NCBI GenBank assembly: GCA_949358305.1 | Contig: OX442316.1 | Coordinates: 17,856,001-17,920,000, forward strand | DNA: 64,000 bases | Direction: 5' to 3' | Source of the DNA: Strigamia acuminata | Taxonomy: Eukaryota > Arthropoda > Chilopoda > Geophilomorpha > Linotaeniidae | Part shown: positions 1 to 10,904 of the stretch, piece by piece | How the letters are laid out: each line of letters begins with the position of its first letter | Numbering within the stretch: the stretch's first letter is position 1 | Notes under the pieces: generated by a model | Told to the model about the DNA's origin: nothing | The model's database searches: none | Seen by the model: the letters and a program-made list of their open reading frames with translations, nothing else | Made by a program: the position numbers and the translations under genes

Positions 1-586
1 ACGCATACGGAAATAACGTAATAATTAATTTTGCTCGTTTTAAATGGAAATCAATCGATTTTCGAAGTTAAACAAATGTAAAATCTCGGCGAACACGTGA
101 GAAACCTGCGCTTAATTGCATTTACGAGTTTGGAGTGCGAATTCTGCACGAATTAAGTTGCGTCCAACGCAATTAGTTAATAGTTGCAACACCAACAACA
201 AAAGGGAAAAGTGGATTCTTTCTATTCAAATGATGGACGGAGGAAAAAAAAATTTTAAAGTTGATTTGCGTGCGATGAATAAATTGAATCGGACTGTCGC
301 TTTAATGGATTTCTTTTTTGTTATTTTTAAAGTTGAGAAATTAATGTTTTCGTCTCCTTAATTCCATTATCAGTCGCAATTGTTTCCGGAATTAAATTTC
401 TCGTGTTGAAGCACCACAAATTTATTTTATTTATTATTTAGAATTTATTTTTTTATTATTATTATTATTTTTGAATTGATTTGAAAGATGCTTTCTCAAC
501 AATTTGGTAACCGTGGAAACACAGATGCGCCGATCTTTGAGTCGCTATTAAATTTTTTTTATGCGGATAATTGAGTGAATAAAAAT
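1..586. other. Non-coding AT-rich spacer
   Basis: No reading frame here has coding character or splice context. The interval is the 3' side of the minus-strand exon that stops at 587-589 and would hold its 3' UTR. Homopolymer runs and ATT triplet runs occur near 420-475. Confidence 0.5.
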
Positions 587-745
587 TTATTTCTCCATGG
601 CAGCTGCGATGTAGTTCTCAATAGAGGTGATTCGAAATTCGTGCCGCCATTGACTAATGAGCATGCGCGGTTTAAAGAGCTTCAAAATGGGATGGTACTT
701 TGCCAAATGAGGTCCAATCATGTTTGCATAAACCAACGTCAGGAA
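587..745 (-). CDS. Terminal exon of an unidentified minus-strand gene
   Basis: Read on the minus strand, a TATAG acceptor (746-750) is followed by exactly 53 in-frame codons ending in TAA at 587-589. The peptide begins FLTLVYANMIGPHLAKYHP and ends ENYIAAAMEK, with balanced, protein-like composition: a hydrophobic start and then a basic, aromatic middle. The phase-0 length (159 nt) supports a real last exon. I could not find the preceding exon within the next 1.5 kb, so the intron is long or the exon is an orphan left by rearrangement. I do not recognise the family. It could be the C-terminus of a small membrane-associated protein, but that is only an impression. Confidence 0.5.
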   Translation of the reverse strand, partial: FLTLVYANMIGPHLAKYHPILKLFKPRMLISQWRHEFRITSIENYIAAAMEK

Positions 746-1977
746 CTATAAAAAGAAAGTAAAGAGGAAAAAAATAAGGGCCTCTTTTCATTCTTGAGTC
801 TCATTTAAACATTTTCTAGGAAAAATGAGTCCGAGCCGTTTTGTTGTTTTAACCAGGAATTTGGGACAAATTTGAGACGTAAAGACCAGAAATAGAAGCA
901 ATAAATTGAACATATTTCTACCAATTTTTTTGAAATATTAGAAAATGTTATTTTTATTAATGAATTTCTACTGGGAACATCAAAAACATCATTACAGCGC
1001 CACTGGATTCACTGCGGCGTGTGTTGGAACGAGGCGCAGCGCCCTACGACGACGAAAATTGGAATGTCAGAACAATTACCGTAATTTTAGTTCCTCTTGG
1101 AGAGAATTCAACACAAACAGTTTAAAATTGAGGGAGGAACGAAACGAGCGCACTGATCGAGTTTATTTATTGGCATTTGTTGATTTAGAGTCGATGTAAC
1201 TGCAGCACTATCGCTAGTGCTGGCACTAAATCACTGGAGAGACTTTTACGAGCTAACAACTGAGTAAAAAAAATTGCATAACATTATCAACTTGAATACC
1301 CACTAAGTTTTTTGTTTCTTTTTCTTCGTCCATTCTTATCTCTTTATGCTCGAATTTTGCAAAAGTGTACATACAACATGAAATTACCAATGGTTTTCGT
1401 CTCGAATGTTTTCTCTTCTTATCAAGACAAAACATTGGATTTTGCAGAAATTTTTTTTTATTTTTATTTTTATTTTTATTTTTATTTTTATTTTTTTTTA
1501 CATTTGAATAGGAAAGCCACCTGTAATAGTTGAAACAAAGATAAAATAAAGTATAGGAGAAAGAGAGAGAGAGGCATGGGAATGATGGCAGCGCTTTTTC
1601 TGCACGGTTTACGCTGTTTTGTTATCAGCTGAAATATTTGTCCCTAGACAACAGTGTGTTACACTTAATGCGCGGATTTACGTCTCTAAGTAAATGTGAA
1701 GTCCATGAAAACACGCGCTTCGAAACGGGTTTAGTGCGTATTTTCTTCAAAACTCTTAGATTTATAATATTAAATATAATAATAATAAACAAGGGTTTTA
1801 GACTAACCGAGCGGAAAATTGAATTAAAAAGGGATAGGAGTTGAACGTTATACACTCGTGATAGGCTGGGAAAATAACTTTAAGGGGGAATTTTTTACGC
1901 TTGAATGAAATTCGTGTTTCGGTTTGATACCGGTAATTGGAGAAACGGAAAGAAATGTATAGAAACAAAAAGCTTTT
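746..1977. other. Non-coding interval, possible long intron
   Basis: No supported exon was found. It contains a (TTTTTA)n simple repeat at about 1450-1500 and a short GAGA run near 1561-1575. If the exon at 587-745 is real, this stretch is probably part of its upstream intron. Confidence 0.4.
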
Positions 1978-2239
1978 AATTCAAAAATTTTATAATTTGA
2001 CGATTTATATGAAGCAAAAGAAAAAGAAAATTGTGTTTGCCATCTTCGTAAAGCAATATACGGTCTTCATCAGTCCGGCAGGGAAGTGAATAGACTTTGG
2101 TTAAAATTTGCTTATAAGATTTGATGTTTTAATTCAAAAATTTATAATTTGAAGAAAAAGAAAATTATGTTTTGTCTTCATCAGTTCGGCAGGAAATAAA
2201 TAGACTTCGGTTAGAAATTAGTTATGAGATGTGATGTTT
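1978..2239 (+). mobile_element. Ty1/copia retrotransposon RT relic, partly duplicated
   Basis: Codons 2035-2100 (plus) read VCHLRKAIYGLHQSGREVN, matching the conserved Ty1/copia reverse-transcriptase block usually seen as L-x-K-A-I-Y-G-L-x-Q followed by R. The frame closes soon after. A second, more decayed copy of the same stretch follows at about 2131-2239, still carrying the GLHQFGR-type core before a stop, so the relic was internally duplicated or two relics lie in tandem. No LTRs, integrase or gag are visible. It is an inactive fragment. Confidence 0.65.
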
Positions 2240-2369
2240 TGTTTGTTTTTAATTTTTTTGTGGCTGTTAATTAACAAAACGTCTCGTCTATTACCGCTGC
2301 CTGAGATATCGCGTTTCCACATTATTGTTTTTGTTTTATAAAGAATTTTAATTAAACGTTATTCGAGCT

Positions 2370-2401
<32 letters not shown>

Positions 2402-5041
2402 ATTAAATATTAAAGCCGTAATAACTATGCTCGACTTAGCAGATATCAGTTTGCCAATGTTCAATTACGGGATAAAAAAAAAGTATTAGACCATGGTTGG
2501 GAGGATGGCAAAAAGGAAGTCCATTATTTCGGCTGGACGCCCCAATTTCACCATCCACGAGCGCTGACAAGACGTTTCGTGTAACTTGAGAGTCATCGGA
2601 AGACCTTGCCAATTGCGTTAATTATAGACCCTTTTCTCGGCTACAAATGGAACCCTATCGGCTTACAAATAAAAATAAGTGCAAAATTAGAAAAATTCAT
2701 AAAGTTTGACCCAAGCACAAAGCGAGAAACAGTTTTTACCAATTAATCTCTAGTTATCGCGTTACCGCTGGTGCGAACTAACATTAGAGGGCACTCTTGA
2801 CTTGTGTGCGCTGGAAATATCGATTATGGCAAAAATCAGCGAGTACGGATTAGTCATTCTCTTTCGTCGTTTTTACTTTTCTTTGCCTGCTTTCTCTCAT
2901 TATCTCATAAAATATTCTCTGTGAAAAGAAAGATGATTGTGTGTGTGTGTGTAATTATCTTATTTTTTGTTGAAAAAAGAAATGTGACGTTGAAAATCTT
3001 TTCGACACTCGGATATTTATTCATTCACATAATGAAGTCATTTTTCATTTGCTTATCTTCTAACGGACTGCATTTCATTAGCGTAATTATTTAATCCATC
3101 AAATCACTATTTTATTTATTGCTTTAGGAAACTGAACAAATAAAAAACAATTATAAAATATGGGCTCGATTTCTTGCAGCCAAATTGGAGTGGAAAAAGT
3201 GTCTGCTGCGTTTTTTAAACGTGGAATATGGAGTTGTATATTTTATTCAAATATTGGAAAGGAAAAGAAGAAGAAAAAAGTGCGCTTTATTTGAGGATGA
3301 ATAGGAAACACACGACCAAACTGGAGGAAAAAATGGAAATCGATAAATTCGGATCAGAAATCTGTTCCGTCTTGTCTTTTCTTGCGTGAAGGACATTTCG
3401 TTTGACAGACGTCGACGTCCATGCAAACTCAGCTGTCTGTCAAGTTTTCCCCTCTTTTTAGTTTGTTTAAAAAAAAGAATCTTATCCGACACTTTAATGT
3501 GCCAATTCCTCATCGTTTAATCTGGCAAACACTGTCCCTTTGTATCCCAGATAACCTTTCGGGTACAGTTTACAAAGTGCCTCCCAACTATAACTTTGGA
3601 CCAGTTTAATCGAAAATCAATACGCATCTGCGGATAATCACGTCAGTGTCCTCTATTGTGCATTAAGGAAAGGAATCCTCCTTCATCCAGCCCATACACT
3701 TTTCAGGACACTATTGGCTCGCTGCCAGTACACATGTTCAACAAAATCAAACAAACTTTTTTTCGCGCAATATCTAAGGGAAAGAGGGGAAAAAAAAGAT
3801 GAAAAAATAAATAAATAAATAAATAAAATTTGAAAAATGTAATTTTGATTTTAAACGTGATTTAAGAGTGTTTTCTCATTCGTTTAGCTGGAAATGAATG
3901 CGTGGTGTTCGTGGAACCAATTGAGGCGTGAAAACATTCTTTTTCTGATGGTCTCGTGAGGGCGGTGCGGGTCATTTTAAAATTAAAATCGATGCGCGTG
4001 GTCGCAGTCGCACCTTGGGTATAAGAGCCACGAATCACGATCCCGAGACGAACGACACATGACCCTGAGACGGCCATTCATCCCGCAGCGACCCATACCC
4101 CAAACCAACTTAGTGGATAAAGGTGAAGCTAATATTTGCTCATCAATCAACAAACAGCAAACAACAAACAACGGCAGTTTGTTTTTGCTGCTTTTTCCAA
4201 TTTCTTTTCTTATTTTCGGGGAAATATTTGGAGATAAGATATGATTCGATTTCTTCGTCCCTTCTTGTGTTACAAAATGAGTTTTCCAATAATGACCCAT
4301 TTGGAATCAAATGTGCATTGAGCATCTTCCGTCTTGCGCGCGTAATTTGTGGCCACTAAATGCACATTATTCTCGTTTAAGGACTTCCGTTTGGAGAAAT
4401 ATTTGTTTTTAAATTTGGGAATGTGCGAAGGGTTTGTGCGTTCGTCTTTATTCGTAATGGAAACCGAGAGAATAAGTGGTAAAACGAGTGAGGGTGTTTG
4501 GAAAAAAGTCTTTTTGTTCTTTGTTTGTGTGTTGGGTTGATCAGGTGACATCATTTCGTAAATAGAAGGGAAAAGAAAAGTTCTCATGTGTCAAAATTTA
4601 TAAGAAGAGAAAAAAAAGGGAAGAAATTCATGGTCTGCAGACACTTGCAGCTGTTGTGTCTCAGCAGAAAGAATTGCATTTCCATTGTCAATATGCAAGT
4701 TGCATTTCCGAATTTGGATAGTTTAAAAATTGAGTCGGAGCCGGAAACGAAACAGACGACTTTATTTATACTTATCGATTTTTGCAATTTTATTAATTCT
4801 TCGCTTGTTTTTTGCTAATTATTTGTTTTATTGACGTGAAATTTGAAAACACAAAAGCAATTTGATGCAGTAAAACAATTGTTTGCAGAAAGGAACTGAA
4901 TCATGGGGTAAAAAGTACTCTAGTTTAAATTATTGCCACTAGAAGACACTTATTGTTGGACGTGTTGAAATTTTGCATAGTAATGATTGCAGTTGCTGCT
5001 AAATTAGCAAATTTTCTAAATTACTCCAGAAAATCTACCAT
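2240..5041. other. Non-coding interval
   Basis: About 2.8 kb without a supportable gene. It holds a 27-base A-run at about 2370-2396, a short TG microsatellite near 2938, and an (AAAT)n run near 3806-3828. The open frames here lack coding composition, conserved motifs or splice context. Confidence 0.5.
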
Positions 5042-6151
5042 ATTTCACTTTAAGCTGCGCATTTTTTTCGTACGACACAAGTCATTTCGCATGACATACC
5101 GCTATAATCTGTTTACTGCGCGACATCGGTGAATGATCGGACTACATTCATGCAATTCAGAAAAATGACAAAACCCAATGTTAAAAATTTCATTAATTTT
5201 ATTGAGATACGAAGAATTAAAACATTTGAAAACACTAAAAATTATATTTTTCCAACTAGATATTACTGAGCGAATATCTCACAGTTTTCGGACTTTTTCC
5301 TTTTTGACTAGCGGGTTGTTTTTCTTGATTTCTTCAGCGCCCATCTGCCGGTAGTCAAACGTGCAATCGTGTTTATCAGAATATCGATGCAGACTGCAGA
5401 ATAAACCGCCGCATCTGCACTCAATACCAGCGAGCCGAACATTCTTGCGACAAGTTCGACACCTGTTCTTTTTCTTCGTTTCCTTTTGTGGTAAATCCTT
5501 GGCATCTTCCTCTCCGATATCGGGTTCGGGTTCCTGTTCCTGGCTCGAAGCCGGAGCTGGCGTTGGAGTCGGGGCAGCGACGGGGACGGGGACAAGCGGT
5601 TTGCTATATTTATAGCACGTGGAGCACAAACCGTCTGTCGCTGGACTGCCGTAAAACCCACACCCGGAAGGACAAAGAGTTTCATTCGTGTCACGTTCCA
5701 TGATCGTCTTTTGCGATAATAAAACAAATTAATAAACTTTTTTAGTACACGGAGTTTCTTAATTTCGGATTGTCGAGGTTCGGATTGTCGCCTTAATGGA
5801 ATGATACGAATGGCAATCTATCCGAAAAGCCCCGTTAAATACAAATCAGAAGCGTGACGTACGGTATATGAATGTTTTTGCAGACGTTGTTCTTTCGTTC
5901 TTTTTTGGCGCGCTTAAACTTTCCTGCCATCTGTCGTCAAAAGTCTGCAAGATTTACCGCAAGCATATTCGCGCGAGAGGGCGCCTTAAACAGACCTGAT
6001 GCGTCCAGAAGGACGTGAGGGACGACGAGAAGAGCAGGAGGACGTCGGAAAAGAACACGAGGCACGAACCATTTGTGAAGTTATACAAAAGAAAGCACTC
6101 CAATCAATATTTTTCACATTGTGCTTCCTCTATGTAATTCATGCCGTACGG
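5042..6151. repeat. Segmental duplication, copy 1
   Basis: This interval aligns in the same orientation with about 7527-8863. Shared landmarks in order are a 3' flank, the whole A20/AN1 zinc-finger gene, its upstream region, and a far flank ending at a shared CATGCC-TACGG. Copy 1 lacks roughly 190 bp that copy 2 has at about 8503-8696. High identity in both coding and flanking DNA means the duplication is recent, or is kept similar by gene conversion. Confidence 0.85.
5279..5701 (-). CDS. A20/AN1 zinc-finger protein (ZFAND5/6-like), copy 1
   Basis: A single uninterrupted 140-residue reading frame. An A20-type finger sits near the N-terminus with Cys10, Cys14, Cys26 and Cys29 and the typical CGFYG-P core. 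A proline/alanine-rich linker and an acidic stretch follow. An AN1 finger then has Cys81, Cys84, Cys95, Cys97, Cys102, His105, His111 and Cys113, and the tail is basic. In this family A20 binds ubiquitin and AN1 links to stress response and proteasome or NF-kB control; family members usually run 140-215 residues, so this is short but complete. The coding region has no intron, and a poly(A) signal lies downstream on the minus strand near 5198-5203. The intact frame and tandem duplicate suggest a functional gene. A processed-gene origin is possible but unproven. Confidence 0.9.
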   Translation of the reverse strand: MERDTNETLCPSGCGFYGSPATDGLCSTCYKYSKPLVPVPVAAPTPTPAPASSQEQEPEPDIGEEDAKDLPQKETKKKNRCRTCRKNVRLAGIECRCGGLFCSLHRYSDKHDCTFDYRQMGAEEIKKNNPLVKKEKVRKL

Positions 6152-6455
6152 AAAATAATGAGTCGCTGTACAGATCTTGAACTCGGGCGTTCCGTGATAC
6201 CCTCGGTCTTTTACCGGCGATATTCACAAGATCGAAGATTTTTCCGTTGGCAAATAAATTTTTAATTTTCATATTTCACGATTCGCTTTATTATTCTCGA
6301 CACAATAAATGTCAATGTGCAATTTATTCACATCAGCTACGTAAAACATTCATTTGCACCTCCCTTTTAAAAAAACGGCAAAATATATTACCGGTAATTA
6401 CAATTTAAAGACACAAAATTTATCATAAGTAACCGAATATTTTACAAATCTAGTA
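6152..6455. other. Spacer between duplication copy 1 and tandem array
   Basis: No gene seen. AT-rich non-coding DNA separates the end of the duplicated block from the 21-22 bp array. Confidence 0.4.
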
Positions 6456-6865
6456 GTGATTTTGCCATTTTGCCACATTTTTGCGGACATTTTACCACGT
6501 TTTTGCACATATTTTAACACGTTTTGGCAGACATTTTGCCAAGTTTTTGCACACATTTTGCCACGTTTTTGCACACATTTGCCAAATTCTTGCACACATT
6601 TTATCATGTTTTTGCACAAATTTTACCACGTTTTTGCACACATTTTATCACGTTTTGGCAGACATTTTGCCACGTTTTTGCACACATTTGCCAAATTCTT
6701 GCACACATTTGCCAAATTCTTGCACACATTTTATCATGTTTTTGCACAAATTTTGCCAAGTTTTTGCAAACATTTTATCATGTTTTTGCACAAATTTTGC
6801 CAAGTTTTTGCACACATTTTATCACGTTTGTGCATACATTTTGCCACATTTTGCACAAATTAAGC
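6456..6865. repeat. Tandem array, 21-22 bp unit
   Basis: About 19 imperfect copies of a unit resembling TTTTTGCACACATTTTGCCA, with variants reading TTGCCAAATTC and TTTATCATG. The near multiple-of-three spacing opens several overlapping frames giving cysteine-, histidine- and phenylalanine-rich repeats on one strand and lysine/glutamine-rich repeats on the other. These frames have no start context or splice signals and are by-products of the repeat. Confidence 0.9.
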
Positions 6866-7526
6866 CGAAAAGTGGGTTTTTGAGTACGTTTTCACTTACA
6901 TCTGGGCAAGGGTGCAAGCTGTGCAACTTTTGCTTGCAGAAATGGATTTTTCAGCTCATTTTCGATCGGTTTGGCTACTTTTCCGGCCTCCAGGGAGTAC
7001 CCGACACTTTTCTGAGCAACTTGAACTGTTTGTGTCATGTATTGCTAAGATGTTTTTTTTTTTAAAAAAAAACCAAACGATAGAGGACCTTTTCCTCTAT
7101 AAACTCTGACAAGGACAACACTCGACTCCTTTTGGTTTTCGAGCGGCGACCGTTTGAATGTGGCGCAACTGAAATTGCAAAAACCTGAATCTGGTGCCAC
7201 AGTTTCAAAATACATCATTTCAGCAAGTTGACCACGGAGCGAGTTCATTTAATATTAATTAAAGTTACACGATTTATGATAATATCTTCTTTAAATTCTG
7301 GATCCATGCCATCATACAAAAACCATATCCCTCTTAATTTGACAATGGCTACAAAGTGGTTACGATTTGGTTGATTGAATGTTATTGCCAGAATTTTGTA
7401 ATTAGCATTGCCAAATTGATATGCAGATAACTTAGTATATCACTTATTTTTGTACTAAATGCCAAGTATCGAAATATCATAACTGGTGGGGTTGTTCGAG
7501 GAGCATTTGGGGAGCATTCGAGGGAG
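6866..7526. other. Non-coding spacer between array and duplication copy 2
   Basis: No gene could be supported. There is a short inverted T/A-run near 7050-7072, and the rest is mixed AT-rich DNA. Confidence 0.4.
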
Positions 7527-8863
7527 CATTTCACTTTAAGCTGTGCATTTTTTTCGTACGACACAAGTCATTTCGGATGACATATCGGTATAATCTGTTT
7601 ACATCGGTGAATGATCCGACTATATTCGTGCAGTTCAGAAAAATGACAAACACAAAGTTAAAATTTTCATTAATTTTATTAAGATTTATTATACGAAGAA
7701 TTAAAACATTTGAAAACATTAAAAATTATCTTTTTCCAACTAGGTATTACCGAGCGAATATCTCACAGTTTTCGGACTTTTTCCTTTTTGACTAGCGGGT
7801 TGTTTTTCTTGATTTCTTCAGCGCCCATCTGCCGGTAGTCAAACGTGCAATCGTGTTTATCAGAATATCGATGCAGACTGCAGAATAAACCGCCGCATCT
7901 GCACTCAATACCAGCGAGCCGAACATTCTTGCGACAAGTTCGACACCTGTTCTTTTTCTTCGTTTCCTTTTGCGGTAAATCCTTGGCATCTTCCTCTCCG
8001 ATATCGGGTTCGGGTTCCTGTTCCTGGCTCGAAGCTGGCGCGGTCGGAGCTGGCGTTGGAGTCGGGGCAGCGACGGGGACGGGGACAATCGGTTTGCTAT
8101 ATTTATAGCACGTGGAGCACAAACCGTCTGTCGCTGGGCTACCGTAAAACCCACACCCGGAAGGACAAAGAGTTTCATTCGTGTCACGTTCCATGATCGT
8201 CTTTTGCGCTAATAAAACAAATTAATAAACTTTTTTAGTACACGGAGTTTCTTAATTTCGGATTGTCGAGGTTCGGATTGTCGCCTTAATGGAATGATAC
8301 GAATGGCAATCTATCCAAAAGCTCTGTTAAATACAAATCAGAAGCGTGACGTAAGGTGTATGAATGTTTTGCGGACGTTGTTCTTTCGTTCTTTTTTGGC
8401 GCGCTTAAACTTTCCTGCCATCTGTCGTTAAAAGTCTGCAAGATTTACCGCAAGCATACTCGCGCGAGAGGGCGCCGTAAACAGACTTGATGCGTCCAGA
8501 ATTTTCTTTTTTTCATCTCTGGTTTGACGACAAATGTCACTGAATATTTTCTCTGTTAATACTCTGTAATCACAGAAAAAAAGACTTTACCAGTTGTTTT
8601 CGGCAACGAAGAGAGGGACCGGGACAGGAAGCTAAAATGACGGTGACAAGGATAAAATTTGCATGGGAACGGGAAAAGACGTGAGTGACCGATAAGGACG
8701 TGAGGGACGACGAGAAGAGCAAGACAAGAGGACGTCGGAAAAGGACACGAGGCACGAGCACGAACCATTTGTGAAGTAATACAAAACAATGCACTCCAAT
8801 CAATATTTTTCACATTCGATTTCAAACACTTTGTGCTTCCTCGATGTAATTCATGCCATACGG
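7527..8863. repeat. Segmental duplication, copy 2
   Basis: Direct copy of about 5042-6151 carrying the second A20/AN1 gene. It contains about 190 bp (8503-8696) absent from copy 1. Whether that is an insertion here or a deletion in copy 1 cannot be told without an outgroup. Confidence 0.85.
7763..8194 (-). CDS. A20/AN1 zinc-finger protein (ZFAND5/6-like), copy 2
   Basis: A 143-residue intronless frame almost identical to the copy at 5279-5701. All four A20 cysteines and all eight AN1 ligands are kept. Differences are a three-residue insertion (Thr-Ala-Pro, a 9 bp in-frame expansion) in the proline/alanine-rich linker, one Leu-to-Ile change beside it, and a few silent changes. This pattern (in-frame indel only in the disordered linker, fingers untouched) suggests both copies are under selection or the split is very recent. 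The predicted role is the same ubiquitin-linked stress adaptor. Confidence 0.9.
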   Translation of the reverse strand: MERDTNETLCPSGCGFYGSPATDGLCSTCYKYSKPIVPVPVAAPTPTPAPTAPASSQEQEPEPDIGEEDAKDLPQKETKKKNRCRTCRKNVRLAGIECRCGGLFCSLHRYSDKHDCTFDYRQMGAEEIKKNNPLVKKEKVRKL

Positions 8864-9099
8864 CGTGGTTAGCATTAAGTAACTCTTGAAACTCATCAAA
8901 TCCGATGTCAATGTTTTGATTGAGATCTAGTTCTTTTTTCACGTGGTATCGAATTCAGGGCGGCAATTTCAGTACCGTAAATCCTCTCATCGTGTGCGGG
9001 GGAAATCTGGAGTTTGTAATTCGAACACCTGCGTTCGATTACAGCATTTTCGGTAATCTAACTATTTTCAACTTTGACAAACTTCAAACAAATGTCTAG
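8770..9099. other. Coding-looking segment, strand unresolved
   Basis: On the plus strand, after an acceptor-like TTTCAG (8967-8972), a frame of 41 codons plus stop (8973-9099) reads TVNPLIVCGGNLEF and then VIRTPAFDYSIFGN. On the minus strand the same DNA also gives plausible peptide (for example IERRCSNYKLQISP), followed at about 8770-8942 by KKELDLNQNIDIGFDEFQEL. Only one strand can be the gene. The far end overlaps the duplicated block. I do not recognise a family. It may be exons of a decayed gene cut by the duplication. Confidence 0.3.
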
Positions 9100-9401
9100 T
9101 TTTGGCTCTTACCGTTCTGACCATCTACGTTACATCAAGTCTGTTTAATTTCAATTTTCAATGCAATGTTTACACAAGAAAGCAAAGAGTTTGCGAAAGT
9201 AAACGATTTCAATGTTGAAATTTAAAAGAAGGTTTATGCTTAAAGGACTAAGCAACCTGCAACTTGTTCTTTTTTAAATCGATTGGTTGTAAAAACGTGG
9301 AATGTAAATTCAATGCAATTTCTGGAATGTAAATTCAATGCAATTTCTGTTTGAGGAGTAAATTCGAATAAGTGGAAAGGTAAAAATCACGAGTCAACTG
9401 G

Positions 9402-9597
9402 ATGACGCTTTGTTTATTACGAAGGTTGAGGGTTCTTCCACCAGATGGAAGCACGAGCGGAAGCGAGGATCAGATTGGATTGTGGGAAGAAGAATGGCGC
9501 GGCGTCATGGTCGGCAGTTACGGCCATCCACGATCGAAACTGGAGTTGGCTGCATTAAGAAGAAACAGAAATAAATATGATGGTTTCAGTATGGTAA
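9402..9597 (+). pseudogene. Exon-like coding fragment, unidentified
   Basis: The frame carries LWEEEWRGVMVGSYGHPRS followed by KLELAALRRNRNKYDGFS, with strong coding character, and is followed by donor-like GTATGG/GTAATA. About 60 bp at its 3' end (about 9546-9605) recurs near 12902-12960 in degraded form. Further coding-like pieces downstream (about 9855-9925, LDSSENFVRVYQEEI; about 10435-10520, NDEGIFLTKFHENF) sit in different frames with interrupting stops. The simplest reading is a decayed multi-exon gene. The family is not recognised. Confidence 0.3.
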
Positions 9598-9599
9598 TA

Positions 9600-10850
9600 A
9601 TGAACATTTTTTGTTTGTTTATTTTATCTTTGTATTTTTTATTTGCAAATTTCTTATTTTTTACGCTGATAGTGATTTGTTCAATGGGGTAAGACGGATT
9701 ATATGTTTGTTTTCTTTTTTATTACAATTTATTTGAGGGCTAGAAATTATTTATTTATATTTTTTATATTTTGCAAATTATTTGAAATAATGTTTATTTA
9801 TATTTTGAATTTTTAGATTTTTAAACCATTGCAAGAGATGTTCAAGGGCTTGATTCGTCAGAGAATTTTGTGCGGGTCTATCAAGAGGAGATAGTCAAAA
9901 AGGAATTAACTCGTTTGATGGATATTGCTTAATGGTAAGAATTGGCAGATTTTATTTTAATCGAATTTAATTACTGTATGGCCAATGCTTTTCAAACAAC
10001 TCATTGCTTCCGTCGAATTGGGTTTAAGAGAGTAAATGTTGAAACTGAAGCGAATTTAAATTGTTTGATAACGGTTTCTACGTTTCGGCAGATTCGCGTC
10101 GAACATTATGACGTTGTGCTTCGACTATGTGGCTTGTTTAACGACTTACAATGACTAAAAACCATCTCATGAATTATAGTTACGTCGCGCTGAAACAATT
10201 TTTGAAGGTAGAAAATGAGTTGTAGTGGAATAATCGATATTTAATTGTTGTTTCTTTATTTATAGGTGACGTTTAATATTGTTTTAATGCAGAGTTTTGA
10301 TTTTGATTTTTGCGCAGTCGGCGTGTGGCGCGTTGTTTATGTTGATTTTCTTATATCAAGTGGGTTTTATTTGTTTTTAAAAATATTTAGAATTTCATTT
10401 GTATCAAGAAATCGTGGAAAGCATTTTGAGCAGTCAAGTGCACCAAGTTTGTTATCAACGATGAGGGAATTTTTTTAACGAAATTCCATGAAAATTTTGA
10501 ACAGTTTGATGCTGATGTGAGGGGATTCTTGTGTGTCAAATGAAATTGTTCATGTAGTTTATTCGATTAAAACAAAAGAATTTTATTTTATACTTGAGGG
10601 TTGGGTGATATATTTTGAATTACTAAAGCTGCAAAAACTAAAGAAAAAATTCGTGAATCGAGGATCATGCCAGAAGTTAGTTTCAGATTGTAATCGATTA
10701 AAGAAGTTAATTTTAGTGATTCGCACAATTGATAAAAGGAGAGGGTAAGTTTGAAATCATTTGGAACATAGTTGGCTAAATTTTGATTTATCTTTGGTTT
10801 AATTTTGATAATTTTGGCTTTTTCTCACTAGCTAGCACTACGCTGTGCAT
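9600..10850 (+). other. Interval with decayed coding pieces
   Basis: AT-rich DNA with short protein-like frames at about 9855-9925, 10150-10207 (ending at a GTAGAAAATG donor-like site) and 10435-10520, each broken by stops or frame changes. A continuous spliced model could not be built. It is probably the remains of one gene or a transposon coding region. Confidence 0.25.
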
Positions 10851-10904
10851 CGTAGCTTCACTATTCAAAAAGAAGAAAATGGCGATTTTGCTAGTTAATG
10901 TAAT

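Noticed and set aside
6456-7065. Long open frames (up to 194 codons) in the 21-22 bp array region
   Set aside because: They arise from a repeat with few stops. Three overlapping frames are open at once, composition is low-complexity and there is no splice or start context.
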